From contig CM055900.1 in NCBI GenBank assembly GCA_029582155.1, forward strand, positions 48,966,736 to 49,030,735: DNA of 64,000 nucleotides, given 5' to 3'. Position 1 is the stretch's first letter. Each line of letters begins with the position of its first letter. The stretch is from Panopea generosa (taxonomy: Eukaryota; Mollusca; Bivalvia; Adapedonta; Hiatellidae). The position numbers and the translations under genes were made by a program. The notes under the pieces were generated by a model. It was given only the letters and a program-made list of their open reading frames with translations, did not search any database and had not been told where the DNA came from. Of this stretch, positions 1 through 12,058 are shown in pieces.

Positions 1-1740
1 AAAGTTGATGCTTAAAGGGATTAGGGCTTTAGATGTATATAAAAAAAGACCAAGCAACAAAAGCCCGTGTTCTAACTTATCAATTAATTGGTGAACGGAA
101 CGGCCCATTATTATGGGGTGTATTCAATCACAAAGCCGTCTCCCTGGCAGTTGGTGTTGGTGTCGAACTATCACGCCACACGTGTATTCGCTGAACGCCC
201 ATAACAAAGATCAAACGTACAAGCTGAAACGATATCTAAGTACTGGGGAATCAACATGTATCTACCATTCTTGGACCATCTCAGAACAGAACTGTAATAG
301 TTTTGATCATCTTTGACACTTGATTTTCTGTAAGATAAACGTACTCTCACAACCGTTCCATAGCGCTAACTGATATTGTTGTAATTTTTAGGGATAGCAC
401 AATGGTCTATTTATAAAAAACAAACAAGCTGAATTTAGGAAGTCAGATTTGATCAACTGAGACAAACAAACGTTTAAGAAAAGAAATCGTAGACGATGAT
501 CAAAACTATACCATATTGTAAAATAAAGCGTAGATTACCCTGAGCCATATTGCGTTACATATCATTTTGAACAGAGCACCTAACCGGAAATCCTACCTTA
601 ATACTTAGACTGGCCTCCGTAGAGGCAAGCCAAAGAGGAAAGTAAAGTATAATACAATGGTAAAAATAATGTAAAATGTGTTGCAATAGTTAGACAACAA
701 GAAAGAACAATCTCAAAATGGCATTTCTTTCGTGAACAAAGCAATAGGACATGGCCTAAATAGTGCAGAATAAAAAAGTTTAAACGTTTAAATAGACAGT
801 CAACTGCATCTAACGATATTTATAAAGGTGACCCATTCGTGGATAACTTAATTATGGTCTATGTATATATATATATATATGAAGAGGATTTTGCAAATAA
901 AAAAGTATCTTAATTTTGAGACAAACTTGCTTCTTGGTGCAGGGGAATGGACTCCTTCTAGCTTGATTATACTGAATTCTGTCACTGCACAACTTTATAC
1001 TGTACTTCTATTTATCTATTTGTTAAAAAAGTCAATGGTTATATCGACTGATCTGTGCATACTCAAAAATCCATTTTTCGCAAGATTGTTAAAAGTGCTC
1101 TGAAAAAAAATAGAATTCGCCCATATACCCTGAAATTTTGAATATGTCTTTGATATATATGTATGACTACAATTGTACATGTTATAAATTCTAGGCCATT
1201 CAAAACACAATAAAAGATATGAGTTTATGTGTAATTTTAAAAGTTATTCAATAATTCCTTCAATCGCCAGTTTCCTCATATATTTTAATGTATTTTGCCA
1301 CAAAACGAGAAAGTTATATCTCTGGGTCCTGCAACAACCTTTGGGAACCCAACTAACATACTATGCAGTCAAACATTTTCTGTTCTGATGTTACTACGTC
1401 AACTATGTCTAGGCTTCTTATAAAATACGGTCTTCCATTTTAACCTTTAACGTGCTATATAGGTTACGGTGCAATAGGCGGTGCAGACGAGGTGTGGCTT
1501 TTGCTGTTTTGTTAGCTAATTTAACCAGCAAAGCTGGTTATACCCATAAAATGAGCGATTCATATAAGCTTTAATCACAATCCAGCTAAAATATATTTAT
1601 ATAAACTAAATGTATTATGATATTCATTTCAGATATTTTATATGGTACTCTCCTTTGTATTGTACATATTTATTTCTGTTCTGGTGTTACAAAACATATA
1701 GTAGCTCATCACTGGTAAAGTAGCAGTACAGCAGAGAATG
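1..1740. other. No gene recognised
   Basis: AT-rich sequence with only short ORFs that match no family I know. A short (AT)n run lies at about 864..881. I saw no tRNA-like head, terminal inverted repeat or coding pattern here. Confidence 0.5.
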
Positions 1741-2310
1741 CCTGTCTTGCTATCGAGTAAAGAATTGGTCACAACGAATCCACGACGCATTTGTGCCACG
1801 ACACGATAGAAAATTTGGGCAAATGGTGGATCATCGGGGGTCGTCGTAAAACAGTCCTACGAAATTTTTATCATCATGGCATCAACTTGCCGTCGTGAGG
1901 CGAAATTGGATATGTACATTTTTTTGTTCGACAATTTTTTTGTGATATCTATGTCTTGTGGCTGTCGTGAGTTTGTCGGGCGATAAATATCTTGACATTG
2001 GTACCAGAAGAAATTATTTAGTCAAACTATCTTATGGCTGTCGCACAACTGTCCTACGACCGTCTCGCAAATATTATATTTCGTAAGAAACTCGCACAAC
2101 ATTGCAAGTCGTGCGTTAGCAACTGTTGTGCGGCTGTCTTGCGTGAAAAACAGGCCATACCACCCCCCCCCCCCCCACCCCCACCCCGACAATGCCCGAC
2201 AACTCACGATGGTCCCACGAATGCCGTACGACTGACTTGCGACACACCCACGACATAACCACGACATACTTTTTTTTCTGTCGCGTCCGCATCGCCAAAC
2301 CATCTTGTGC
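1741..2310. repeat. CGAC/GTCG-rich block with a poly-C tract
   Basis: This block is GC-richer than its surroundings and full of the words GTCGT, ACGAC and TCGCAC in both orientations, for example around 1780-1800, 2040-2070 and 2210-2270. A C-rich run sits at about 2161-2188. It looks like a decayed dispersed repeat or MITE, but I could not fix its ends. The overlapping ORFs on both strands come from this composition and are unlikely to be genes. Confidence 0.4.
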
Positions 2311-3797
2311 CCGGACCTTACCAAATCAATATGCGGTTGACAAAAAGGTGATGTCATAAAACAATAAACAAACGAAGTTGAAGCGTTACAATTCTGTTTC
2401 AAATTTAAGTAACAAAAAGTACACTGTTGCGACTGACATCGATAAATGAAAAACAGTTTTATTGATCGCTAGACGATTTAACAAAAGCATACAATATATG
2501 ATACAATTGAGATAGTTGGTGAAATAACGTCAATAAAGCCCGGAAACTGTATAGCCTACCGACTAAGAAGCGTACTAAAGTATAGACACATTGAGAGCTC
2601 ATTTCATCATGTTTCAATATTCGCTAGAAATAAATATGTTCAAAGATGCATCGCACCAATTTAGTTATTTTATCTCCGTGCACAAGGCAGCATTAAAAGA
2701 TTCATGATATACCACGTCCAGATTCGTTTTTGGGATACCAGTCATATATTGACGCTTTGTGTGCGGCGATCAAATGTTGCTTTTTTATACTTTTGTTAAA
2801 TAAGATTAATAGTCAACGGTTGTGCTAATGTTTCACTATTTGCCAGACAACATTTTCTCCCATAACTGCTCATAAAAGATACAGGTTTTAGCAATGATAC
2901 ACGGTAGTGATATTTTTTAACATGAACTGATCCGAATTTGAGATATGATATACATTCGTCATATATTTTCTTATCCACAACTCATGCACGTGTAAAAATA
3001 TGTTCACATATTGAAAATAGTTAACCACATGATTTTGTTTAAGGAAACTGTAAACATGTAAAACATTACATCATAATAACGGCATTGGTGTGATAACGTA
3101 TGCTTTTATGATATCTTGTTTACCCATATGAACTGGGGCAGTATATTTTGTTTTTTTTTATTTATGTACAAAGTTTATAAACAGATGTTAAACCTTGTAA
3201 CGTTGCATGTGTCCTCATGTTCCGTGCAGGTATTTTATATATTTGTTCATAATTTATGTTGAATTTTGGACGTTAAACATAATAAGCATAATATTTTGCG
3301 ATGACAGTCATTATCCGGAGGGTCTATGATTTGAATGCGATGAATGGAAGAGAAAACCATCATGAATTTATCAATATGGTATTGAAAAATCTCACCCCAT
3401 GGGTCAGAATTACTTTTGTTTTCTAAACTATGGCTTCTCGGGTTAGGTTTTTTCCCACGTTGTTACTCATGATGGATTCGTATTGTCTCCATGATGTAAT
3501 CAAATACAAACAAGAGAGATAAATAGTTAAGGACATAACATGTTGAAATCAAAACAATTTTCAAAACTATCCGTGGCATATTTATGTCATCTAAATTACT
3601 TAATTTCCGTTCATGCTTAATTCTCCTTTTAGGGTTAGACCTGCATGTAGATTCTACGAAGTGTAGTTTTTGAACTTCAAAAGCGTTTTCCATGGAATAT
3701 TTGCGGTCATACAAATTGAACCAATGTTTATAACATAATATGCTTTTTGCTAAATTTGGATGATCGAAAATATATGATGAAAAGTTATTTTTGAAAT
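2311..3797. other. Downstream of the deiodinase exon; likely holds its 3' UTR
   Basis: No coding pattern was seen on either strand. Because the deiodinase reads leftward and stops at 3798, its 3' UTR should lie here and should carry a SECIS hairpin needed to decode the UGA. I checked minus-strand ATGA words by eye (for example near 3708, 3590, 3470 and 3310) and found no convincing stem with an AA loop and a paired GA quartet. The element therefore remains unlocated. Confidence 0.4.
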
Positions 3798-4333
3798 TTA
3801 ATGCTTATTCAAGTAATTAATAATCCATTGCCTCACTGCATCCGGTTTATAACAATACGGACCTAGGGCTTGGTATAATACAACACCGTTCTTGATGATA
3901 TTTAGGGCTTCAGGGAAAGATGTGTTTTTGTCCCTTGCTTCGTTTTTCATAGTATCAACAACAATCGGACATTCACTTCCGGCTTCAGGCAACATGGCCG
4001 CCGCACTGATTCTCTCTTCAATATTGGTATGCTGATAAAGTTGATATTTGTTGTTTTTTAGCATCCATCCATCTAAAGGATGTGCTTCTTGGATATAAAC
4101 TGTAACGAAATCTACAGAATGTGCAAAATCGGTCACGAAATTCTGAAATCGGTCCAATTTTGCCATAAAAGGAGGTCATGTGCAACTTCCAAAGTTTACA
4201 ACCAGCATACGGTGTTCATGTTGAAAGTCCAGTAGCTTCTTCTCAATCCTGTCTAATGTCAATACTTCAATATCAGGTGCCTTCATACCAATATCTAATT
4301 GCTTGGTCGCCATTTGCTTACAAATCTGTTTTC
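3798..4333 (-). CDS. Iodothyronine deiodinase, Sec-containing C-terminal exon
   Basis: Deiodinases remove iodine from thyroid-hormone-type iodothyronines in a reaction centred on selenocysteine; they are membrane-anchored thioredoxin-fold enzymes. Read on the minus strand, the frame runs through a TGA at 4178-4176 and is open on both sides. The residues before it are VVNFGSCT and those after it are PPFMAKLDRF, which is the deiodinase active site. Family motifs follow in order: YIQEAH then DGW, CPIVVDTMKN, and a C-terminal LGPYCYKPDAVRQW-type end with TAA at 3798. The exon encodes 177 residues counting Sec, which is about residue 52. The left border follows a good acceptor (TTGCAG ending at 4334), in phase with the frame. 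The usual 250-residue length and the N-terminal membrane segment imply at least one upstream exon at coordinates above 4333, which I could not find. The family identity is clear; the subtype cannot be assigned. Confidence 0.9.
4176..4178 (-). other. In-frame UGA selenocysteine codon
   Basis: This TGA lies between SCT and PPF of the deiodinase active site, exactly where the family has Sec. Coding similarity continues without a frameshift on both sides, so it is a recoded codon and not a decayed stop. Confidence 0.9.
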
Positions 4334-7300
4334 CTGCAATTATTACAATATGGTTTTCTATAATAAACACGTGACTGAAAACTTTCATTAAATAGATTTT
4401 AGTCTTGGAAATACATTTTAGGGGAACATTTTAACGCATCTTAGGCAAATACCTGGTGTGTATCTTTACATAGCTTTGTATACAGGCCGAAACTGACCTA
4501 TAGACAACTCCACACGACTGTTGACGACTATACGTACAGTTTCTCCCCATCCCCCTCGCAATTTGGCAGTGTCATAGATAATCACCAGACATGGCAACCA
4601 TGAACAGTCTTGATTAATAAAAGCGGACAGTATGCACCGTCGCACACTCACTCCCTCAGATATGTAACTTCACTTTGTCTTTATCAGACTTTAACATATC
4701 AACCATGTCATATTGTATTCCCCTTTATTATCATCAGGTTCTGTTACGTCTATTCCACTTACATTGTCAGAAGCGCAGACCTGCACATAATCCTCGTTGG
4801 GATTTTTTGCAGTATCTGATGGTAAATAAATTAAATCGAACCGTTTTTATACGTCAATACTAATTACTATGGGAAGACTGAGCAACATGTTTTATTGGTA
4901 AAGTAATAAGTTACTGGTGCCAAATTACACGTAATTAATGCATTTAAGCCTCATTAAACTTCCGAAATGCCCACTTTTTGATAATAACAAAAATGATTGT
5001 AATTAAATGTATTAAAGTATTGCTAAAACCATTCCTGTAGACCCTTTAGTGATCGTTTAAAAAAAGCGAGAAAATAAATAAATTCGACCGAAATGTTATT
5101 TTCTTAACCGAGCGGTCCGAACATTTAACTTTTGTTTACATTTTTGTAATTCCGTAATGACTCGGTTGCTTTTCAACTGTATCCCCGCCATGTTCGAAAA
5201 AACACAAATGACTACTGCAGTGCGGATTAAACCCCAAACTTTTCTATAAAAAGAAATGGGAGGAGCCTAATTTCAAATGGTGGCTTTTTTTTTTGCAACA
5301 ATGTTGAATTGGGAGATGTTTTTCTGTAAAATATAGTAACAAATTTGTCATTATTTGCAGAAAGAAGTGCATTTGTAGGGACATATTTTGTCTTTATAAA
5401 AATGCCCTTTATTCACAATAGCTCCCAGAAACAAAGTAGTAGTAGGCCTTACAAAATTGAAATATCAGGAAAATTTGCTAAATATTTGAATTTTGAACCC
5501 CGTTTGACCCTTGTCACGTGGTGTTAACAGCAACACTTGCTTGGAGATGTATATAACCCACTTGTGAGGAGCCATGCAGTGTTTGATATCTCAGAGTAGA
5601 ATAATGTGTTTGACTTTCAGTTTGTGAATTACATGTTTAGGAAGATCAATCTTCATAATATTTCTGCCCTTTTCATATATAAACAAATGCTTATACATTG
5701 TAGTTTATGGCTTATCTCAGATACATGCATACTTGCTTTTTTATTTGGATGCAAATAAGTTACAATTCACACTTACATTGGCTGATCATTGTTTTAAATC
5801 CCATAATTCACAATAGCTTCCTTTTGGAAATAACTTTTAGTTTTGTGTTGTCGGCTGCCTATAATGCTGTGTGTAGCAGCTACCGGCGATGGGCCTTTAA
5901 GACCGTTAGATAATGGGTTCATTAACAAGATTAGAAAAGTGTTGTCTTCGCTTATATTATGTATTGCTGTTGGATTTTCCTTTTTTTAAAAAATATATAT
6001 TGATGTCTGCAATAAAACTGTATCGAACGTAGTACGCATTTTATTAATTATACGCACTGAAAAACAGTGAGTACAGAATACTAGTCTGGTCTAGAAACTC
6101 TTGCTCAGGATCCTCCCTTGCATACACGCGTGATACTATCGCACGCGCTATTACGTCACATATCACTTTATCGCAGTCCATTTTGAGAGGCTACCAAGGT
6201 GGTTAGTTTAGTACAGTTATTAAAAAAGTAATATTATATTTATTTCTATATAGCATGCAATAAATTAGCTCATGGGTTCGAGTTCATCAATACACTGAGG
6301 AGAATAAAGGGGATGTTCTTAAAAACTATCTAAATGCAAGTGGTAATTTATTTTTTAAACCGCATCCCCTACAGTTCCCCATACTATGTTTCTCTCCGAG
6401 TGAATTGATCATATATAAAAACAGACCGATGCGTTTCCAAACAAGCTTCGTAACAACGATTTCTGCCGAATGTGTTTATCGGAAAAAGACGAACATTAAT
6501 TTGTTAACAAACCCCAATTCTTAATTATGTATTAATAATGTGCTTTATAATTACTTTTTCGTTTGCAAAGTTTCCTGAGCAGTGATCAAATAAACATGTA
6601 TTCTATCATCTGGAACAGTAAAACTGACTTAAATTAAAACAAAAAACGACAATTTCAGAAGTTGATACAAGTTCATTTAAGTTGCATATAATGCGTGTGT
6701 GGCTATCTTGCTAACGGAAATATGCCAACATAAAACATGAATATTTCAACGTATACTAAACCATAAGTATTTACTTACATTAAATAACACAAATAATGAT
6801 TGTTGCCGATCGTGCACCACCTGCTAAATCATCCACAAGATTATAGTTACAGGCGTAGTTGATAATGTCTTTGCTCGTCGTTTACCCCACAACTATGAAC
6901 ATTGAACTTCTAGACGGAATGTCAATACATAACCTAATACAAATGTAGGACTAGCGTTATAAAGTAGAACAGGGTAGTTCTAGATTTAGCATAGTTCTAT
7001 CGTGTTAAATGTGTAAGTACCCTCTCGTTTCAAGTAGTGATTATACGAAAGGGGTGGTCAATATATTCGTGGACAATTCATTTTTTAACTCCTACGTTTA
7101 CTCGCGTTTTATGGTTATCATTTTTTAAGTACGATCCCCTTGCCAGAATGCACTTGTTACACCTTTCCATAACGATAAAATGCTCTGTTTTAATTAGATC
7201 AATTAAAGCGTAGTCCATTATTATTCTGGTGGTGTATTGATTAATGCAGATCAAGATAATCGACTGATTGTATATAGAAAAATTCCGAATTTAGACTAGA

Positions 7301-7393
7301 CTTTAGACTGGACCTTGGATAGTTATCATCCTACGAATGATTGCGACTTATATATGGAAAAAATGCATTGCGTTTCTAGTTATGGTATCGCTT
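4334..7393. other. No gene recognised; expected to hold upstream deiodinase sequence
   Basis: Only short ORFs with no recognisable domain. A missing upstream deiodinase exon on the minus strand should lie here or further right, but I found no minus-strand hydrophobic segment followed by a donor that I trust. No SINE head or terminal inverted repeat was recognised. Confidence 0.4.
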
Positions 7394-7676
7394 TGATTGA
7401 TTGATTTAATATTTAGCGTCATTTTTATGCCATCGAGGGCTAACAGACGATCAGTTAACCTAACCACTATTTCCTAGGATTAACCAGTACTCGAGCACAC
7501 CCTTTCTCCGCAAGTAACTGATAACTTTCCCACTTGAATCAGTGGTGAGTGACGAATGATAATGAGACACAATGTCGTATATCTATCATCACGGAGACTG
7601 TTACCGGTCGGGTATACGAATTCACGACCCCGGATTGATAATCAGAGGCGTAACCGACTGAGCTAATCGAGCCCGG
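7394..7676 (-). mobile_element. tRNA-derived SINE, family A, copy 1
   Basis: Read on the minus strand, the right end looks like a tRNA: an A box TAGCTCAGTCGG at 7665..7654 and a B-box-like stretch about 35 nt further on. The body (AATATTTAGCGT, TATGCCATCGAGGGC, CAGTTAACCTAACCAC, GCAAGTAACTGATA) recurs near 20130-20415, 39783-40040 and 41214-41490 in the same orientation. The tRNA head marks the 5' end, so the element is transcribed leftward. Ends are approximate. Confidence 0.75.
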
Positions 7677-7879
7677 CGTATCGCTTTGAAATGTGCACTA
7701 AGCGTTGCACGGAAACCAAAGTGTGACAATCGAACAGACCCAAAATAGTGTCTCTCGCTTTTCGCAATTGTACGCCTAGTGCACATTTCAAAGCGATACG
7801 CGCACTAGGCGTACAAGTGCGAAAAGCGGGAGACACTAATTTGGGTCTGTTCGTCTGTCACACTTTGGTTTCCGTGCAA
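7677..7879. repeat. Interleaved double palindrome (a-b-a'-b')
   Basis: Segment a (about 7677-7700) is the reverse complement of a' (7777-7800). Segment b (about 7705-7783) is the near-perfect reverse complement of b' (7802-7879). Order along the strand is a, b, a', b', so the two hairpins compete. Shared words are GCTTTGAAATGTGCAC for a and GGAAACCAAAGTGTGAC for b. Confidence 0.8.
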
Positions 7880-8250
7880 TAACTGAAAAATGCCTGAATT
7901 AAATCTTTTGAAATTCTAATACACTGCTTATAATGACAAAACACAGGTTCGATTAGTTTGGTGTTGTAGAGTTGTGCCCCTTTAATTTGTGAAAAAAATC
8001 GCCGCTCTTTAGTTTCCGTGCAATAACTTAAGAATGCCTGATTCAAATCTCTTGAAATTTTATACAATGTTTGTAATGACAAAACACAGACTAAGTTCGA
8101 TTTTTGGAGGGTTGTGGCTTTTGGCGTTGTGGAGTTGTGCCCTTTTAATTTGTGAAAAAAATCGTTATTTCCGTTAGTTTGTCACACTTTTTTGGGTTTC
8201 CGTGCAATAACTTACGAATGCCTGAATCAAATCATTTGAAAAAGCGGGGG
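7869..8250. repeat. Imperfect tandem repeat, three units
   Basis: Units begin with TTTCCGTGCAATAACT at 7869, 8013 and 8197, giving periods of 144 and 184. Each continues with AATGCCTGA and, in the first two, AATGACAAAACACAG and TTTAATTTGTGAAAAAAATCG. The first unit overlaps the end of arm b' of the preceding palindrome, so both belong to one element. Confidence 0.75.
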
Positions 8251-11200
8251 ACATACATTCCCTGGTTTTGCTCGTTCTAATTGGTGTTATCATTTAATAA
8301 ACTGGTGCCGTGTAAACATTTTATATCGTCTTATTTTTTGCTATGTTATGAAAATTGCGAATTGACATATTTAGTTAGTGAGACGCATAGAATAAGTAAG
8401 ACATATTTCCGGGTTATTTGTAATGAAATTGACGAGAAATGGGACTTGAACGTAAACCAACGGTGTACGGTAATTGAAATGGTTCTCACATAGGTTGTAT
8501 TAGGTAGTGCACTTCGCTGTACTGGGGATTGGGATTTAAAAATGTGATACATTATGTCTAATGCGTCATATTCTGATTTATGTTTCGCATGAAACATTTA
8601 GACTTAAAATAAGTAGATGTGTATGTTCTGTATCTGATTTATCAAAAAAGTGCTATAATTAACTACTATAAATTGCTATATGTAATACGTTTTGTTTCAA
8701 TACAAATTTTTTTTTTTTTATTTTAAAATATAGGTTGCTATACTAAATTATTTCATTTCGATTGTAAGCTCATAGCAAATGCAAGCTCTCGTGTTTACTC
8801 GTTTCCTTGAATCATTACAGAATGATGTGATTTTTTAATCTGTATGTTAATTTGTTGCTTTTGTATATGTAGAGTGAACTTGAATATTCCTTCCTGTTGG
8901 CGTCGAATAAATGTGTTGATACACCGTAAAACCACATTCATTCTATACAGGTTCAGTAGAAACGAACCAAAGGGCCAAACGGCGAGACCTAGTGACATAA
9001 ATTTCACATTATTTATGTCCGTTTTCCAGCCTTTGTCATATTAAGTAGATTTTTTAATATTTATGTATTTTGCCGAGGCCCCATGGGGTGAGGAGCATTA
9101 AAATCGAGGAAATTAACCGACATGTCAATCGCAATAAAACACACCAAAAACCATTCCAATACGTTATTTTAGTTTTGAGGGAAAAAAAGGTTTTTGTTAT
9201 TTTCTTTATAAGATTTAGTAAAGGGTCAAATGTTGAAACCCAAGGGCATGAAATTCACAAATTTTATAAGGCACCAATAGGCCTAAATAATTATGCTTAC
9301 AATTTCTTTCCCAGTGCATTCCATAATAACAAGAAGTTTATCATGAAATCGGCTGTTTTGGTCCCACCTAAAGGCTTCTTGGAGGTTGGGACCATGAGAT
9401 TCACATTTTTTACGATCGGGCCAACGTATTTAAGTACAAGTAAACAGTGTATTGTTTATGCATGCACGACGAACGACGACAGACAAAAGGTCACATGAGA
9501 CTATCTCAAGTGAATGTAAAGTTGGGGTTCTTTGGTAAAAAGCATATCTTCATTCATTTATACCAATATCATATTGTACTGAATTGCTTATCAAGACCTT
9601 CGATTTGAGCTGGTAATAGAACCCATAATCTCCGACATATCAAACACCCTACAAAACAAGGCAAACAAAAGACAAAAGAAATCAAAGCATAGTTCTTGAA
9701 TTCTTTATTTACTTCATATTTAAGTAAATACCACATCTCCATCTTAATCATTCAAAGAAGGAGGTTTTCATTTAAGAGATAATGCCTGTTACAGACAAAA
9801 TCATAAGCACAAAACCTGGTTCATCAGCATCATATAGTAAAGAGTTTACAAATTACCAATAAAGTGTTACCAAAGATACTTTATAAAATATATTAATATA
9901 TAAAAGAACTGAAAAATCTCCACTTTTGATTTTTTCATAATTAATATATATTAGGTAGGGTTTTTTTGCCAAGAAACAGGCATGTATAAGATTACTGCGT
10001 ACAATAGCTACAGCACATGTCTAAGGAAGAGATTAATACAGAGTATGCTAGTATATTAGTGTTCATCACATGACTTACTGGTGAAAGAGTGTAAAAAAAA
10101 CAAGCTTATATCAATACCAAGTAATTGCTGCATTTTCCCAATAACTGAACTCTTGTATGTTAAATGCAAAGCTACTTACATAAACATCTAAATGATGTTG
10201 ATTTATCATGGTCAATTTACGTTTATTTTCTGATGTTGCGTACGATAACTGACACAAACTAATAAAACTAAGCGTTACCTAAAGAATCTTGAATAACTGG
10301 TTCTTTTCTTGTTTCATACAGAAATAATCTAAAAGGTAATTGGTATCAGCACCATTTGTCCCAGTTATATGACCAAAAGAATCTTACATTGATGCTCATT
10401 TATTATTAAATCTATTAAACTCTTTACAAAAAACGATGTGTTTAAGAAAAACCTTGCACAACATATTTGTGCAAACTCATTAAATAAATTCAATAATAAA
10501 TACGCACTTGTGCAAGATAGTTTTATTTTGGTAATAAATGTACATAAAAGCATGGCAACAATATGATGCATGCAATAATATATGAACAACAATAATACAG
10601 AAATTATCATAACGGTACACACATATAGGCCATGAAGTGCACAAATACCATGGATAACACAAAAAAATAGAAAAAGGCTTCTCTTATTTTCAATAATCCA
10701 CTACAGATGTAAGATAGAATAATAATATATACTTGTAATAATAAATCAAAGCAAAATAAATGGCACCTTAAACCTCTTATAAAGAAGTGTGTATAGCAAA
10801 AAAGTGTTTGCGTCTTTACCAAGCCCAACACGCAAAACATTGTGTTGAACTTTACTTTCATGTTTGTTAGTTTATATAACGGTTATATAGACATTTAAAT
10901 GCAGACTTCTCCACAGGCCATTTATGCACCTGGGGCACCCCTGCACTTGACCGTCAGAAATGGTTTTCCCCCTAGTGCTTAAATTCTTCCAAAAAAAAAT
11001 TTGCAAAAGCTTATTTTCCTCTAAATGAATATTTTTCTTTGCATATCTTTTCTCATTTTAATGCCTAAAATGAAACATACTAAATATGATGACTTCCAAC
11101 TGATAAATACAAGTTTTACTAGTGAAATGTATTTTAATGAGTGCCTTACACAGCGCTTGAAAATGTGTTAAAGGTGTTAAATCGTTTGCATTCCTTCCTG

Positions 11201-11970
11201 TGGAGAACCCTGACATGGACTATTATTATATCCACTGTGTAATCTACTTCTTATCAACTTGAATTATCCATACCCAGCAGGAGAACATCAACAGCTAGCC
11301 TGGCAGGTCTTACAACTAACACGGTGTTAAATTTAAATATCTGAATATTTATATATATATATAAAGGGAGATAATTAAATTCACAACAACGGAATTTACG
11401 ATTTTTGGGATCTTTTCAGATGCTCATTCATAATGCATGATATATATAACTTGTACTTATATATGTTTATCTAACAAAAGCATCCAAGTATTCATGAGTT
11501 CAGACTGGTTCCAGTACAAGACTTAGTAGAAATGATTTAACTGACACTTATAAGTAAATAATGCTGAGTAACTAGTCAAGTCAGCTGTTTTGTTTTTAAG
11601 TAATTAAGTTAAACTGTAAAAAAACATTAGAGTGAACAATGCCTTTATGGTTTAAATAATTGTTGACTATCTAAGATTGGTATTATATCAAATTTTAAAT
11701 ATTACTTATATGAAAAAAGAAATAAATCAAGTTTAAAATACTATCAAAATATTAATATATATTGATTTTTCATTGACTATATATATATATATATCTATAT
11801 CTCTGATTATTTTACATAATTATGATAAATTAACAATTAAACACTTTTACTCCGCAATACTGCTGTTGTGATGCATGATGGGACATATTGAAATTAATAC
11901 ACATACACATGTCAAGCTAATGGTCCTCAATAAAGATACACATATACATAAATAGACAAAACAATTGTGA
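8251..11970. other. No gene recognised; right part probably cytochrome b5 3' UTR
   Basis: Very AT-rich. A 142-codon ORF at 9070..9498 (+) has no recognisable motif. Its 3' part (ACGACGAACGACGACAGACAAAAGG near 9465) resembles the GACGGACGGA-type ends of dispersed repeats elsewhere in this window. The cytochrome b5 stop codon is at 11971-11973 on the minus strand, so leftward sequence is its 3' UTR for an unknown distance. A minus-strand AATAAAG near 9705 is one of many possible poly(A) signals. Short (AT)n runs lie near 11348 and 11780. Confidence 0.4.
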
Positions 11971-12058
11971 TTAAGCATTTCCCGGTGCTAAGACAAATCT
12001 GTAAACTAAAGCAGCTGCTATTGCAATTCCGAGGGGTATCAGCCAGCCTGACAAGCCT
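11971..12058 (-). CDS. CYB5: Cytochrome b5 exon 6, C-terminal membrane anchor
   Basis: Acceptor TTTTTTACAG, then [20 protein letters not shown] and the tail FVLAPGNA with TAA at 11973-11971. One hydrophobic segment of about 17 residues near the C-terminus matches the tail anchor of microsomal cytochrome b5 (W..WLIP..A.A..L.YR pattern). Confidence 0.93.

Noticed and set aside
2022..2402. 126-codon ORF on the minus strand and overlapping ORFs
   Set aside because: They lie across a CGAC-rich repeat and a poly-C tract, are open in several frames and show no family motif.
3463..3714. ORF downstream of the deiodinase and the ATGA at about 3710 as a SECIS core
   Set aside because: The ORF has no motif. 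The ATGACC start is not followed by a stem with an AA loop and a matching GA quartet.
9070..9498. 142-codon ORF on the plus strand, the longest in the window
   Set aside because: No recognisable domain; its end resembles the GACGGACG-type ends of dispersed repeats; no splice or promoter support.
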